Source of the DNA: Terana coerulea
Lineage: Eukaryota; Basidiomycota; Agaricomycetes; Polyporales; Phanerochaetaceae
Direction of reading: 5' to 3'
DNA: 64,000 bases
Assembly (NCBI GenBank): GCA_024811115.1
Contig: JAKOGH010000768.1
Span: forward strand, 1 to 64,000
In this document: positions 36,501-48,930 of the stretch, piece by piece
Layout of the letters: each line of letters starts with the position of its first letter
Position numbering within the stretch: position 1 is the stretch's first letter
The notes under the pieces: model-generated
Told to the model about the DNA's origin: nothing
Seen by the model: the letters and a program-made list of their open reading frames with translations, nothing else
The model's database searches: none
Position numbers and translations under genes: made by a program

Positions 36501-37444
36501 GAGGGCGGGAAGTGTTGAATTGCAGATACCCTGAGAAGTAGTGCAGAGGCCATCCTTTACCGGGCAGGACATGAGGTGCGGTGTGAAGTGGCTGCTTCTT
36601 CGAGTGTGTCGGGGGACGGCCGACCGCGAGACTGAGCGGGTGCAGAAAGTAAGTGGAAACCTTAGCAAAGGCAACGGAGAGCCTAGTTTGCCCGGTGCGG
36701 GGAGAGAATTGTGCACGCTTTGGGACGGCATAGGCGGGCGAAGTGCATACGGGGAAACCGCCGGGCTCATCACTCGCAATTTGTGCCGGAACGAGTCTAT
36801 GGTGAGAGTGAATGGTCCCCTTGCGAGCAGTTGGCCGCCTCGACTCGACGGGAACGCGACAGAAGCCAAGTTCGACCCTCCGCGCAAGGTTTCCAAGGGT
36901 CCCACGACGAGCTTGGAGAACACGCGGCGTAGAGGCGGTAAGGCCTGGCCAGTGTACTGTATTAGACCAATTGACGGTTCCTTGTCAAATGTGGGAGTGC
37001 AAAGGGTCAGTTGTGCCACCTCCGCCGCCTGGGTAACACAGACACCTATGCGAACAAGCATGCTTACCGTCGTTGAACTGCCCCTTCAGCCCACTCATTT
37101 TTATCCCAGGTCTGCACTTTCTCTTCGTGTTTTTGACCACCCGAAGGGATCAGAAAGCACACATATGCGCTGAAATCTTCAAGTCCGGCCTGTAACGAAG
37201 ATGGAGATCAAACTGAACGGTGAATCGTCGGTGCAGAAGCAAGTGGATGAGAAAGAAGGGTAAAACGGCAATAATCTCGGATTTACTGCTTTCAAACTCC
37301 GAATAAGGAAACTGACGCGCGAGCGTACTCACCGCCAAACTGACGCGGCCCCCTCTTGGCATATATCTACGCTTGCCTTGCGACTTCCACCTCCGAGCTC
37401 TCGCCTCCAAACCATATCCTCACACCCGCCCGACATTCCTGACA
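33547..37444. other. gene-poor intergenic region (3.9 kb)
   Basis: Only short or composition-driven open frames. Over 36318-37173 long frames are open on both strands at once (247 codons minus, 210 codons plus), which points to base composition and not to coding. No LTR, transposase, reverse transcriptase or RNA gene was recognised. The last few hundred bases must hold the proteasome promoter. Confidence 0.5.
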
Positions 37445-38496
37445 ATGCCCGACGGCTCCTTCTCCCACCCCCAAGAACGCCAGTTTAACCCATACTCCGA
37501 CAATGGCGGTACCATTCTCGCCATCGCTGGTGCGGATTTCTCTGTCATCGCCGGCGATACCAGGCAGAGTGAGGGATACAGTATCCAGACACGTTATGCC
37601 CCGAAGGTTTTCAGATTGTACGTGTTTCCAATCCACAATATCCAGTACTCGCTAACGACGTCTGCAGGACCGACCGCGCTGTTCTGGCCGTAAATGGCTT
37701 CGCAGCAGACGGAAACATGTTTGTTAAGAAGGTCAAGCAGCGCCTCGAGGTAAGGGATCTCGTATAATGTCCAAATCTACCAGTGCTCAAGGATTATGCC
37801 AGTGGTACCGCCATGCACACGCAAAAGACATGCCCCTCCGCGCGATTGCGCGGCTCATCCAAACTATGCTGTACGCGCAGCGGTTCTTCCCTTACTACGT
37901 CTACAACATCCTCGGCGGCATTGAGGAAGATGGTACGTCACTTTGCCGCGTTCGCGCCACCAGATGCCGTAGCTCATCCCGCCCATTGCGTTGTAATAGG
38001 CAGCGGCGCCGTGTATTCCTTCGACCCCGTGGGATCATACGAACGCGAGGCGTGCCGCGCCGCCGGTGCTGCCCAGTCACTAGTACAACCCTTCCTGGAC
38101 AATCAGGTGCGTCTACCATAGCATCATGCAGGGCGGGATCCGATCCTTACCCGACTTGTGCCCGTTTCGTAGATATACTTCAAGAACCAGCAGCCGCCTA
38201 CCGGCTCGTCACACCCTGTGCATTTACCGCTTCCGGACGTCTTGCAAATCGTCATCGACTCCTTCACCGGCGCGACAGAGCGTCACATCGAGGTACATAT
38301 TGCCTCCGTCTTCTGGCGACGATCCTACCCTAACTTGCTTATCACATAGGTCGGCGATGGCCTCGAAATCTACGTGGTCCTGACCAAAGGCCGAACTACC
38401 CAGGGATTGGAGGGCGCCAGCGGCATCCAGGAACTGACGACGAACTCGGAAGGCGATCGGGTGTTCGTGATACGTCGGGAATTGAAGAAGGATTAA
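37445..38496 (+). CDS. pre7: 20S proteasome subunit beta type-1 (beta6, Pre7/PSMB1)
   Basis: A structural, non-catalytic beta subunit of the 20S proteasome core. Starts [20 protein letters not shown] at 37445; the block [20 protein letters not shown] and [20 protein letters not shown] are diagnostic of beta6. Spliced exons continue with [74 protein letters not shown] and [16 protein letters not shown]. The C-terminal part has [34 protein letters not shown] and RRELKKD, stop 38494-38496. The threonine nucleophile of active beta subunits is absent, as expected for this subunit. Six or so short introns are all consistent, and no frame break was seen. Confidence 0.95.
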
Positions 38497-40908
38497 ATGA
38501 CTGTATTTTGTACTCGTATTGTGGACGGACAGCCTCACTTCGTAATTATTGCATCGTTGTCATCTTCATGTCCATAGATCCCATGCCGTCTACTACCTCT
38601 GCCCCGCCGACTCGCAGCGCGCGAGGACGGCGGGTAATGTACACATACTTCGCTATCCTGAACAGACACCGTGATCCGCGTTTGTATGGGCGTCGTGTCC
38701 GAGCCAATCAGCGAGCTAGGAATGAAGCGACGCGCTGCCGCCCCGCCGTCCTCCCCGTGACCGCTATAAGAAGGTCAAGAATGCGACGAACAGCTGAGAG
38801 AAAGCAGCTGACGGCGTCAGCAACACCGCGGCGGGGCTTAGCAATGCTATATCTGATACTCATTTCGTGAAGAAGAAAAACGAACCGTTGGAAATTGCGA
38901 ACCATGGAGTTTATCATACATATGAACGTAAGTATCTTCGAGAGACCGAGTGGACGACGTACATCCACCGGATGGTGCATGACGGGCAAGACATGCACAT
39001 GCGACGACTGAATACGCGCCAACGCTCTTGTACGCTGTCATACACGAAGAGGCATTCAGAGTTATAACCTCGGAACAATTAACCCTTCGGTGCATCCGAA
39101 ACGGCCTTGCGCTGACCACCGCGAACTGCATAAGAGCGACGGTCGGATGCACGGCGATGAATAGACGGTCGAATTCATACCTGATTTCATGGCAGGGAAG
39201 ACAGAAGGACGGCATGCCTTGCTTCATGTCTTCGGTGCATCTCTGTGCGGGGCAGCCGCATGTCAGAATCAGAACGGCCCCGGAATCGGATATACGAGGC
39301 TGAATGCGCGGTTAGTGAATAACCGCTGTGGAGGAACGGCGAAGGACGATGCGCACCGCAACAGGATACGCCTTCGGGCCTTCCACCAGGGTGCGTGCGC
39401 CGCCGGCTTTTCCTCGAGCCTTCGCCCGTCGGTCAGCAGGACGGGGTCGGCGCGCCCCATGTGATGCAGGGCGTGTATGGAGATGGCGGATAGAACACTG
39501 CGAGGCTTCCGTGGATGCAGGCTCGGCGTGTGGGGCGTTTGAGTTCGGCGGCGAGGCTTCACGGCAGAGAACTATCGTGCGCGGTCGTCACACACTTCGA
39601 GAAGCGTTTGACAGCGTTTGCGGGACCTGGAGGGCCGTCTAACCGTGCCATTCCATTTGCAGGATGAAACCGGCGCGGAGCTACGGGTAGGCGACGCATG
39701 AGATTTTGCGAGGCATTCCAGCAGAACACATCCTCGTAACCCTATCAAGCGTTCAACTGAGTCGATCTCGACGGCCACGGTCACAAGACGTTTGTTATCT
39801 CCTTTAATAGAGAAGGCGGCCGAGGAGAGGTGAGCTAGAAGGACAGCCTTTGGTCAGCAGCCTCGAGTCGGAGGTAGTGTCCCGGAGTTGGTTCTTTACG
39901 CCATCTCGCGTGAGGAAAAGGTGCATTTGACTCACGAGTGGTATGAAGTGCACAACGCCACAGCATATGGAGGTTCCGTACGGGTGCCTGAGTAGGATCT
40001 TGTACCGGCAGCCAGAACGGTGGCAAACCTTGCAATTGCCATGGACCTGGCAATTTTTGTCATGTCAGCCTGTGGACTGTTACCGTTGATGTATGCACTT
40101 ACAGGCACATACTAAGTTAACTCCTCATAATACCTGTTCAATATTTACTCGCGATTCATGCGCATGTTGCGCCTGTAGACCTCGTCTGCGACTCGGCAAA
40201 CAACGCCCCATTTGAGTCCTACGGTCCAGCTCTATCGACAACCTGGAAGCACCGGTTGTTAGTAGGCTGTGTATGGGCTAGCCAGACGCGTACACTCACA
40301 TCGCAATTCTATACCACACTCCCCAGAATTTAATGGACTCGGATTCACGACCCTCGCAGACTACACTAATCACTAACTATAAGTAACTGATAGAACGATA
40401 CCTCAACGGCACATGTCGACGTCAAAAGGTTCCGAAGTTACTGTGGGAAAATTCCTCTCTGACTGACTGAGCCAGTCAAGCGGTATCCTCAGTTATGCCG
40501 CTAGTTCGCACCAAACTGTATGTACATAAGACATGTCACCTCAGGGAATGCATCAACTGGTATTAGGAGCGCACTCACCTCAATGCTGATCATATCCCGC
40601 AACACTCAAGACACTCTCAGCTGCAGATTATGGCAGGCTTTATCATCTTGCTCACGACCGAGCGTTGACATATGTACGTGTCTGGCACTCAACAGCATCC
40701 AAGTCTAGTCGTAGAATACATAAGCGTGTTTTGCGCAGCGCATGAGGAAGTCGATCGCAAAAGAGTGGACACGGTCGACTGGGTATTAAGAGTACTAAGG
40801 GGTACTGGGTGAAGAATTATGAAAGGTCCGATGGCCGATGCAAAACAGAGCAGAGTCAATGTGATGACCGTGTCCATGGAGAAGAGAAAAAAAGGGGAAC
40901 CCATCGGA
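38497..40908. other. gene-poor intergenic region (2.4 kb)
   Basis: Between the 3' ends of the convergent proteasome and Rot1 genes. Only short frames; no domain, repeat or RNA gene recognised. The sequence around 39094-39115 (CGAAACGGCCTTGCGCT) resembles the first bases of the window (CGAGACGGCCTTGCGCT) but similarity does not extend clearly, so I treat it as chance. Confidence 0.5.
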
Positions 40909-41774
40909 TCAGAGTACAAACGAAGCGGCGGCGACGGTGCCCAAAGAAACAACGAGGCCCATGATGCCAGCCGGGCTCCACGTTCTCTCTCCTGCATTCC
41001 TCTTCAGCAGACTCCGCTTCGCCGCAGCAGTCGCGGCGACGGTCACGTTCCGCAGGGCCTTCGTGGGTAGCATGTTGGGCGTGGCGGAGAGCTGGAACTG
41101 GGGCGCAACGGGCGTGCCGTCGAACTGGAAGAGGTGCAGCTTGGGACCATCGGTGGGGTCCATGAAGATGCGCCAGTCCACGTAGAGCTCGGTAAAGTTG
41201 TATACTTCGATGAAGTTTGAGACGGCGCCGCAAGGGTCCTGGATTTGCTGGTAACCATCGCCGAAGGGCGTCATAACGATGGATCCATTGCTCAGGAGCT
41301 CGTAAGTGCCGTGCACCCAGTTCATCACACCCGTTATGCAGGTGGGTTCGGAGCCTGAGGCGAAGTCAGCCACATGTTGAATTCCTGCAAAAAAGTACAT
41401 ACCATTGCCGTTGAACCGGTAGCGTGCAATCTCGTAGAAGCCATCGTCAGTGCTGCAAGGGCAAGTCAGATTCGGCAAAAGCGACGATTTGGCGTGTAGT
41501 GCACGTACAAGGAATATGAGACACCGGTGTTCTTGGGATATGTGAAGGTCTGGTTCAACGGATTCGCAAAGCCCTGCGGTCACAAATCGCCGGTCAGCCA
41601 GTGAACGCCAGCGCGCCAGGCAGCATAGCGCACCGAGCCAGTTGAAACCGCCTTGCTTCCAGTAGACCAGGTTCCCGATATCGCTGTGGCGTTGTGCTCG
41701 CTGTTGAAGGTGATGTCCTGGGCCAAGCTTGGCAGGGCTGCGAGGAGGAGTGGGGCCAGGGAGATGAAGCGCAT
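40909..41774 (-). CDS. rot1: Rot1 family ER chaperone (reversal of TOR2 lethality)
   Basis: Rot1 is an essential fungal ER membrane protein that helps folding of secretory proteins and is needed for beta-1,6-glucan and cell-wall assembly. The signal peptide MRFISLAPLLLAALPSLAQ leads to DITFNSEHNATAISGTWSTG. Spliced exons give GFANPLNQTFTYPKNTGVSY, TDDGFYEIARYRFNGNG, PTCITGVMNWVHGTYELLSN, GSIVMTPFGDGYQQIQDPC, DPTDGPKLHLFQFDG and PQFQLSATPNMLP. A C-terminal hydrophobic segment (GIMGLVVSLGTVAAASFVL) is the membrane anchor at the very end, the usual Rot1 topology. Four exons are joined by three short introns, all in phase, including one that stays open in frame and must be spliced to restore GNGSEPTC. 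No break was seen. Confidence 0.94.
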
Positions 41775-43977
41775 TTTACAGAGAGATTTCACGACGGGTA
41801 GAAGAGAAGGATGCCGTAGTCGACGGCGACGACTGTGAGTATCTCGAGGGTGGGGAAAGGGTCGCGGACGCTGTTCGCGATGACGGCGGTGGGTAAGGAA
41901 CGTTGTCGTCGCCGTCTCGTGGAGGCACAAATGAGGCAATGGGCGTTGCTCGCTCCCACGCTCATAAGGCAAGATATTCACACGGTCAAAATAGGCAAGC
42001 GCTTTGCACAAGACAGAAATTTTGCACCGTTTGCTTTCTTTTCTTACCTCCACCTCGTCTACAGCCTCCCTCTTTTTCCCCTCCTTACCCTTGGACAATC
42101 AATATCCGTCACTACGTTGAATACTGCACTTGCATGTGCAGGGCACGCTGTAGAATGGCATGCCGTTGTCTCTCGAGTCAATGTGAGTATCCTTTCTGGT
42201 TACCTTCAGATGATGCAACCACTACGGATGTAAATCGTCTACGGACGAGTTGTCCGAGAGCGCATAACCCCATGTGGATTTTTCCGTTGCCTTCCTTCTG
42301 ACTGTCAAGAAACATAATGTATACGCGGCAGTTAGCTGATCAAACTGCTCTCTCTCATGCTCAGATGTCCTTTACGCATATTTGATGCTCACGGTTGAGT
42401 GTGCGGGTGTATGGAGTCATCTCGATCTGTTGTCCAGTCGTTTAGTAAGCGTACAATTTTTCCATACCATGCCAATACATATCATTTCTTCGAGTGTCAT
42501 CGCACGAATTCGACTGACCTTGCTGTCCCAACCAATGTTTACCTGGGATCCTATTCACTCACAGCCTGCAGTATGAGACGCCAATCGAAGTTTCCCCGGG
42601 CACTGGATTGAGTTCTGGAAGAGGAAGGTGTTGTGGTACGCTACCTCGGAGGTTTTACCGACATATCATACAATCAACAGTTTCAACATGCTGTTGCATA
42701 GCCCGTCACATACAGTCAACACCTCGACATAGCGGTGCATTCCGCTGTGTGTGGTTCGTACATTCGTACGCCACTGTAAACCGCGCTCGAACGACCGCCG
42801 TGTTTTATCCGGGATGCCCTATTCGCCGTGCTCATCATGTCCGCGATAATTCTCCATGTCATCCTATACGCTGTCCAGGCAAGGTCAAATCTGGCGATGC
42901 GAGCATAAAATTCAGGCCAGTGGCCCACTCTTCGATCTACCCACCGTTCACTTACCGCGTTGTTTGATTTTGACTTGCGCAGGTCCAGGCATGGCACAAT
43001 ACTCCGCGTCTTCGTGCTAGTCTACGATTCAACTGGCTCATTCGACGCTGTAGCTCCTTCAAGTTTTGCCGAGATACCTATGTGCAGAGCAAGTGGCCTA
43101 CAGGAGCACGCCATGCCGACCGACAATGTGGTTGACTGACCCGTGACAAGCAGGTGTGTAGATTCGCTCCTTCACCGCAAGATGTCGACTGAATATATAC
43201 GGACAGCGCACATCGTGCACCTCGGCTAGTGGCCTGTTCTCCGCCTTGCTCTAGCCAGCCGCTCAGCTGAGGAGTTGACGTACAGCTGATTGCTCCCAGT
43301 CCGACCTCGACCCTGCTAGAAGCGCATGAGCTGACAGGGTTCACGGCATGCACGTACTTCTTGCGAGGCACGGAGAAAGTCCAGAAAGTGCGCCCATGAT
43401 AGGCCAATGTCACTATTCGAAGCACGGTGCACCTTGTTGGCGCTGCGTCGCGGACGCGGCGGACCTGACGGTTCCTTCGTCGCCGCGAGCCCGTCAACCT
43501 TACTCAGGCGCAATTACTACCGATCGCAAACCTCGTCTCGAACGGGTTGCGGTGAGATTCCGTTTTGCCCTTGATGTCCGGTGGCCAACCCCGCTGACGG
43601 TCACGTTAGTTGCTGCCAAAATTCGCCGAGTCCAACAGCAGCCAACATATCTGGATTCGTCGGATACTCTATATGGTACCAGTGGTAGAAACCCATTCAA
43701 GTCATACCTAGAATGATTACCGGGAGCCCAGTGAGCTTTCCGTTTTCAGTTAGTGCAACGGACTTCGTTGGCAGTTGCGGCAGCGACGGTCTAAACCCAA
43801 CATAGTAGAAGCGCTGTATTTGTACTAACTTAGTAGCGGTGCTACAGTCGAAACAATACACAATTCTCTGACCTAAGGTACAAACCATCTATACAATCAC
43901 ACAACTACATGCGCTCACGCGGACTATCTTACAGCTCCTGCGGCCTGTTCCTCGTCCTCTTCGTAGCTCCAACACTT
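41775..43977. other. gene-poor intergenic region (2.2 kb)
   Basis: The first 100-200 bases hold the Rot1 promoter. The rest shows only short frames on both strands with no motif, and no repeat was recognised. Confidence 0.5.
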
Positions 43978-44468
43978 TTACTTGCGGGGCTGGCCCTTGC
44001 TGCTTTCCTCACCGAGCTCCTCAATGAGATTGATGAGTATTGCAGCTTCCATGTTGAGAGAGTCAACGTAAGCCCTACATCGTGAGCGATGAGCCATCTG
44101 TTCCTCGACACCGTCCTTGCGCGATACACTCACTGGAGGGCCTCCTGCAATTTGGGCGCCTTCCGATACAGCTCTCGGTGGCTTTCAAGCGCTTTTTTCA
44201 TCTCTTTGGTCTCTGCCCTGGTCAGTCTATTAGAGCTGCCCGTCGCAGGTGCGCTGCACGACATGTTAGTCAGAGGAGAGACAGCTTGAATGTTGAGTGG
44301 CTCACCTGAATGCAGGGAGTGGCACTTCAACGCCACCGACGGCCCACTGCTCAGTGGGCGTAGCAGCAAGGAGTGCGAGGGCCGAGAGAAGAATGCTGTA
44401 GCATGAGCAGCGTCAGCCTCATGACGGCCACTAGAAGAGGCTTGGTGTGCATACCGGAGGAACTGCAT
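43978..44468 (-). CDS. small secreted protein, cysteine-free, unknown function
   Basis: No family recognised. Four exons join in phase to give about 106 residues. The first exon codes for MQFLR and splices (donor GTATGC) to ILLSALALLAATPTEQWAVG, together a classic signal peptide. Then follow VEVPLPAFSAPATGSSNR, LTRAETKEMKKALESHRELY, RKAPKLQEALQ and, after another intron, AYVDSLNMEAAILINLIEEL ending SSKGQPRK with stop at 43978-43980. The mature part is helical and charged with no cysteine, which differs from the usual Cys-rich small secreted proteins. The unspliced frames look like noise, so the call rests on the splice model: GT..AG at every junction and a coherent product. Confidence 0.65.
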
Positions 44469-45002
44469 GCTGCGGAGGTGAAGACTTGGTGGGTAGCGGC
44501 GGCGACTGGAGAAGATGCTCTCCATTTTGTATGCATCCCGACTGCCCTTCGAGTGGCGAGTGGACGGTACAAAGAGCTCATGCCCACCTATAAAACGCTT
44601 TGATGTGCCACTCACACTCGCAGACTTGCGAACATAGCACCTGAAAGTAAATGCGTCGAAGTCCGCTGTGTCGCGTCAAGACTCATTGAAAGGTGCCCTA
44701 TATAGTGGACCTCTCCAAGACCATAGCGACGGCGCGTATGCGTTTTGGAGCGAGTCATGTAGGCAGAAGGTCTGACATTGTAACGAAGGAATGTGAGTGA
44801 ATACGTGCATTGCCTGAGAAGTCCATGACTCTCTTTAGAGGCCTTGATACAAACTAATGCAACCATCGAACCGTGGGGTGAGGTTTGTTCTTGCAAGAAT
44901 GATTCGCCGCTCGCGCTACAAAAGCTCTGATAGATCCAAAGCCAGCACTGAGCAGCATCATGTCAGCTGGGGCTGAAACAAAAAACAAAATATTGTACAC
45001 AG

Positions 45003-45090
45003 GCGGGGATTGAACTGACGACCTATCTATAGCTCGCAGGCGAAATAGTAGCCGTCAGACGCTGTAACCAACTCTGCCACGGAGCACAAT
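45003..45090 (-). other. tRNA-like relic with A- and B-box promoters
   Basis: Read on the minus strand, TGGCAGAGTTGG matches the Pol III A box and CAGTTCAATCC matches the B box, at tRNA-like spacing (about 50 bp). Three of four D-stem pairs form. The acceptor ends (TGCTCCG and CCTGTGT) do not pair and the T stem is poor, so it cannot be a working tRNA. It is either a decayed tRNA gene or the head of a tRNA-derived SINE. A T-rich run (TATTTTGTTTTTTG) follows shortly after, as at a Pol III terminator. Confidence 0.5.
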
Positions 45091-45212
45091 TGTGATTTTC
45101 CTTTAGCATACTATCAATGGATGAGCGGACATTGCGCGGGTGGTTCCGCGAGCGTGCGCTTGTCCTTTGCCCGCACTCGCGTTCGCTCTTTCGTCCAGCA
45201 CACCAAATAACC

Positions 45213-45677
45213 ATGCACGCCTCCCTCGTCCGCCGCCAGCTCGGCGGCCTCGTACCCTAAGGTCGCCTCGCCTACCCTTCTTGTGCGTGCTCGAGAAAAT
45301 GGATTTCTGCGACGATGTCACTCACCGAGATTGTGGTAGTCTTCTGGCTCAGGAGCCGGCCTCGCGCCCCTCGTCAACTTCTACTCGAAGCTCCCCAAGG
45401 GCTCTGCGCCGCCCCGCTACGGCTTCAAGGAAAAGTTCTTCAACGGCAAGAATGCGTCCGGCGCCCCCGTCATCTGGCTCATCCTTGGGATCTTCGGTCT
45501 GGGGTACACCGTTGACTACCAGAGTACGTCTTCAGTACTCTCGCGCGAAAACACGCCAAACTCACCCCTTTTTCTTGCTCACAGCCCACTTGAGTACGTT
45601 TGTACACTGCTGATACGCTCTATACCCGTTTGCTGACTGTCTTCCCCACAGAGCACCACAAGAACCACGCCCACTGA
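45213..45677 (+). CDS. atp17: mitochondrial ATP synthase subunit f (Atp17)
   Basis: A small subunit of the membrane (Fo) part of mitochondrial F1Fo ATP synthase. Starts MHASLVRRQLGGLV; the second exon, from the acceptor at about 45340, reads SSGSGAGLAPLVNFYSKLPK, then APPRYGFKEKFFNGKNASGA, then the single membrane helix PVIWLILGIFGLGYTVDYQ. Two tiny exons add THLK and HHKNHAH, stop 45675-45677. The segments FNGKNASG and the basic HHKNHAH tail are typical. One extra base lies in the CCC run at 45255-45257, which otherwise puts a stop right after GGLVP; removing it gives VPKVASPTLL. Length about 95-100 residues, as usual. Confidence 0.9.
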
Positions 45678-48571
45678 ACGATTGCAGGATCAAGAACGTT
45701 GTGGGGTACGGAGCTGCGGTGGAAAGCGGGCGGACAATGCATATCGGGTTCATTATGATGTGCCTTTCACCATCGAATCAGCTGCTATAGAGTTTTCGAC
45801 CTACCCTGAAACTGAAACAAAGCCGTGCCTGCCTGCCGGATCCGACGGTGTCTACCAAAGAAAGAAAACGAAAGGATGTTGGGTCAAATGCATGACCTCG
45901 CTTCTTGTGAGAAGGTCTAGCGACGCCAGAAATAAGTTTTCGGCTTACGATACGTCCCCTTTGCCGACTCTTCTGCACGTTCTCTGTCACTGCGTTTCCC
46001 AGACCGCTGCTTCTCTCTATGCAAACCGCAAACGGCCGTTGCACCCCACCATACATGCAGCGCGCTGCCACCGCATGCTCATTATTGGCATGGGAGTGGC
46101 AGGGCGAGAGCTCCGTCTCCGTGAATGAACACCGGAATGTCGACCATAAATTTGCCACCCACGTCTTTTCAGTATGACCAAGTCGTGTGATCAGCTGACC
46201 ACAGCTTCGAGAACGTTACCCTGCTCCTGTGGTAATTGTGAGGTGTGATTCACCTGGCAACTGTATTCGGGTGAGGTCTGGTGTCACTCTTGTCCACCGT
46301 TACTTCAGAACCAAATGCTGATACCGTATTCCAGAATTCAATCACTGCCGATATTTACTCCTTACGCTACGCCATGGTACATCAATAAATGGGTTGGTAC
46401 TGGAGATTACCCCTTGTGGTTTTTGTACCAGCAGGCATATCTGGAAGTGCATGATCCAATTGCTCAATGGTCAATTGTCGACACACGGGTACCGATGTGG
46501 GGCGGTGCGTGTATGTCCAGCGCCCTGGATTGCTGTCTTCTCTGCGAGTAGGGCAACGAAGACGCTTTTCAGAGCGCAACAGTCCAGCTATTCCCTTATG
46601 CGCGGTCGTTGACAATCAGTGCGTTCTTCCACGGCCATCCAATACGATGACTGACTTTCCTGATTCAACAAGGTACACAAACCGTTATGTAACTACGTTC
46701 TCCTCGTGGGGAAAAACTGCAGATCATCCGAATCGGAATGCACGTCGTGGCGTCCGCCTCCAGCCTTGTCAGGATGGTGCCGCCGGCAGGTCTTGGCGAG
46801 TCTTCCGATGCGTGCGCTTTTACGTCAGGGATACATACATATTCTGATAGCACGCACGATAGCGAGCACGATTGCGTCTCGTGTAACCTTCATTCAGGGG
46901 CGAAAGAAGAAACAAAATATATAAAATAAAACTGCCGCCATAATAGATATCGTCTATGCAATGGTACGTTGGTTGAGCTTCGACTAAATGGCTGGCACTA
47001 ATTCTACATGGCTAAAAGCATAGTTCGGTCTCACTCGCATCGTTCACCACCCTGGCGGAGGGCACCGAGCGGTTTCCCGCTGCCGAAAGCCATGCGAACG
47101 GACGGTCGCGGTGCTCACAGTACACCACGCCTCCCTGCTTCGCGGGCGAGGTTTTACGGCGCCTGTACTAGCGTTTGGTGCGTCCGTGCTTCTTCCACTA
47201 TCGGGCGAAGACGTTATCTCACTAGAAGTCCTCGGAACGCAGATCCTCCGCCATTACGTATGGACACTACCAGTGACGAATCTCACGAAGGCCAACGGCG
47301 TGACGCAGCGGATGGGGCTTTCCCAAGGTACGCACGATAGTGCGTCGCGATGCGCTTATCGAGGCTCATTGCGCTAGCCAGGTTCTCATTGACCGCGCGG
47401 CCTTCATAAAAGGTGACGCATGCCTCGGACAGGATTACATGGAATCTCCTTCGGGCTCATGCTCAAGCCTTGTACTGTAATCACTCTCACTGGCACCGCT
47501 GGTCATATCCGGCACTCACTGCTCTCTTTTGGCTCTCTTCGCGAACAAATGGCGTAACGGTGTGTGCTCGTGCCGCTATTGGTCATGTCTGTTCTCATAG
47601 CACGTCTCAGAGTCTTGGGGCACCGCTCAGTGGCGATAAACGCACGGTAGCAGTGGCCCAACCGGATGAGCGAGCGAGCAGTATACATGTCGTGCGTCGC
47701 TACCGCGCGCGTCGGCGGCGAATTGGAGATTGACGGCGATCCGCGCCGTCCGATGAAGTATCTCCCGTCTCAGCACGCACGCTCGTCGTACTCGAAGTCA
47801 AGCCGCGGTCCCCAGCTCCAAGCTTTGCGCTAGCCTTGTCCACCCGTCCGCCACCCGTCTCCGCATCTGCGCTCGCCCAACTGCGAACACCGGGCCCATT
47901 TCCCGAAGCCTTCTAGATTTCGATCGAGAGCGCCACGACTGCGAAGCAGCCCGTTTGGGACGCCGGCCCCTCCGCTCGTCTGGTGCGTTTCCTTAGCTCG
48001 CGCTAGCGCGAACCTAGTCCGTTCTGAAACAATGCCTCGCTGGCTGCCAGGTACCGCCTCGACGGCCTCGTGCACCAGGCGTGTTTTCCCCTTGTATTTG
48101 TTCGCTGTGCTTCGGAGGCGTAGCGCGCCCTGCGGGCGTGTTGGCGACGATGGCATCGCAGTCGCTCGGCAACGGTCCTGAGCCTGACGTGTCACGAGTC
48201 GTGTCGAGCAAATACTACGTACGTCTGCCGTGCGCTCCTGCTACTGCGTCACCCTGAAACTCACCATACGCGCTGCACGCGCAGCCTTAGCCCGTCGGCG
48301 CGGATGCAAATCGCACAGCATGCATACAAGGTTTTCGGCCGCGGACGGCGACCCCAGAACGTGCCGGACAAGATACTATGGTATACTAGGTGGGTGACAG
48401 GTGCGGGTGGTATGATACAGGAGGTATTAATGCAGTTCCGAAGCAGAGGCGGGCTATTTGAACAAGAGGATGCGGTGCGAGTGACGGGGCTGGTCCATAT
48501 GGAGACATGACGGAGAGAACGGGTGGGGAAAATGGGTCGCTGCGGGGCGAGGACCGCGAGGATGGGTCGGC
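45678..48571. other. gene-poor intergenic region (2.9 kb)
   Basis: Short frames on both strands only. No motif, repeat, transposon or RNA gene was recognised. Confidence 0.45.
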
Positions 48572-48930
48572 TCAGGTGGGCACCCGGCGTGCCGCCGCCG
48601 TCCGACACTGGAAGCAGTCGTCGTTTACGGTGTCGACGTCCTTCTGGATATCTGGGCCGAAGTTCTGGAAACGCGAATATGACGCACGCGCGCGCGAAAT
48701 GAGCGGAGAATTGTCACCCAGGTGCGCCACGGCTCCTTGGATATGTGGACGACCGCTCACCTTGATGCAGGTCTGCTCGCGGCAGTCTTTTCGGTGCAGA
48801 TAGCTGCGCTCGCACTTGCTCGAGTTGCAGTCCACGATGGCGGACACCATCTGGCGTTGGAAGTGCTGTCCGAGCGCGCTGATGCATCAGTTCTGGGTCC
48901 ATATGGGCAGCAGCACAAGACTCTTACGCC
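48572..48930 (-). CDS. hypothetical small cysteine-rich protein fragment
   Basis: A minus-strand frame reads MVSAIVDCNSSKCERSYLHR, KDCREQTCIK, later FGPDIQKDVDTVNDDCFQC, ending at a stop at 48572-48574. The paired cysteines (C.....C, then DC...TC, then C..C) and the mixed ordinary composition suggest a real protein with a small metal-binding or disulphide-bonded module. The frame just upstream can be extended by SALGQHFQRQ. The true start and any introns are unclear. It resembles, from memory only, uncharacterised basidiomycete Cys-rich proteins; I cannot name a family. Confidence 0.4.

Noticed and set aside
36318..37173. Long open frames on both strands upstream of the proteasome gene
   Set aside because: Both strands are open at once, translations lack motifs or sensible composition, and no splice-linked extension was found.
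45003..45090. Functional tRNA gene
   Set aside because: Acceptor and T stems do not pair and the anticodon loop is not recognisable; kept only as a tRNA-like relic.
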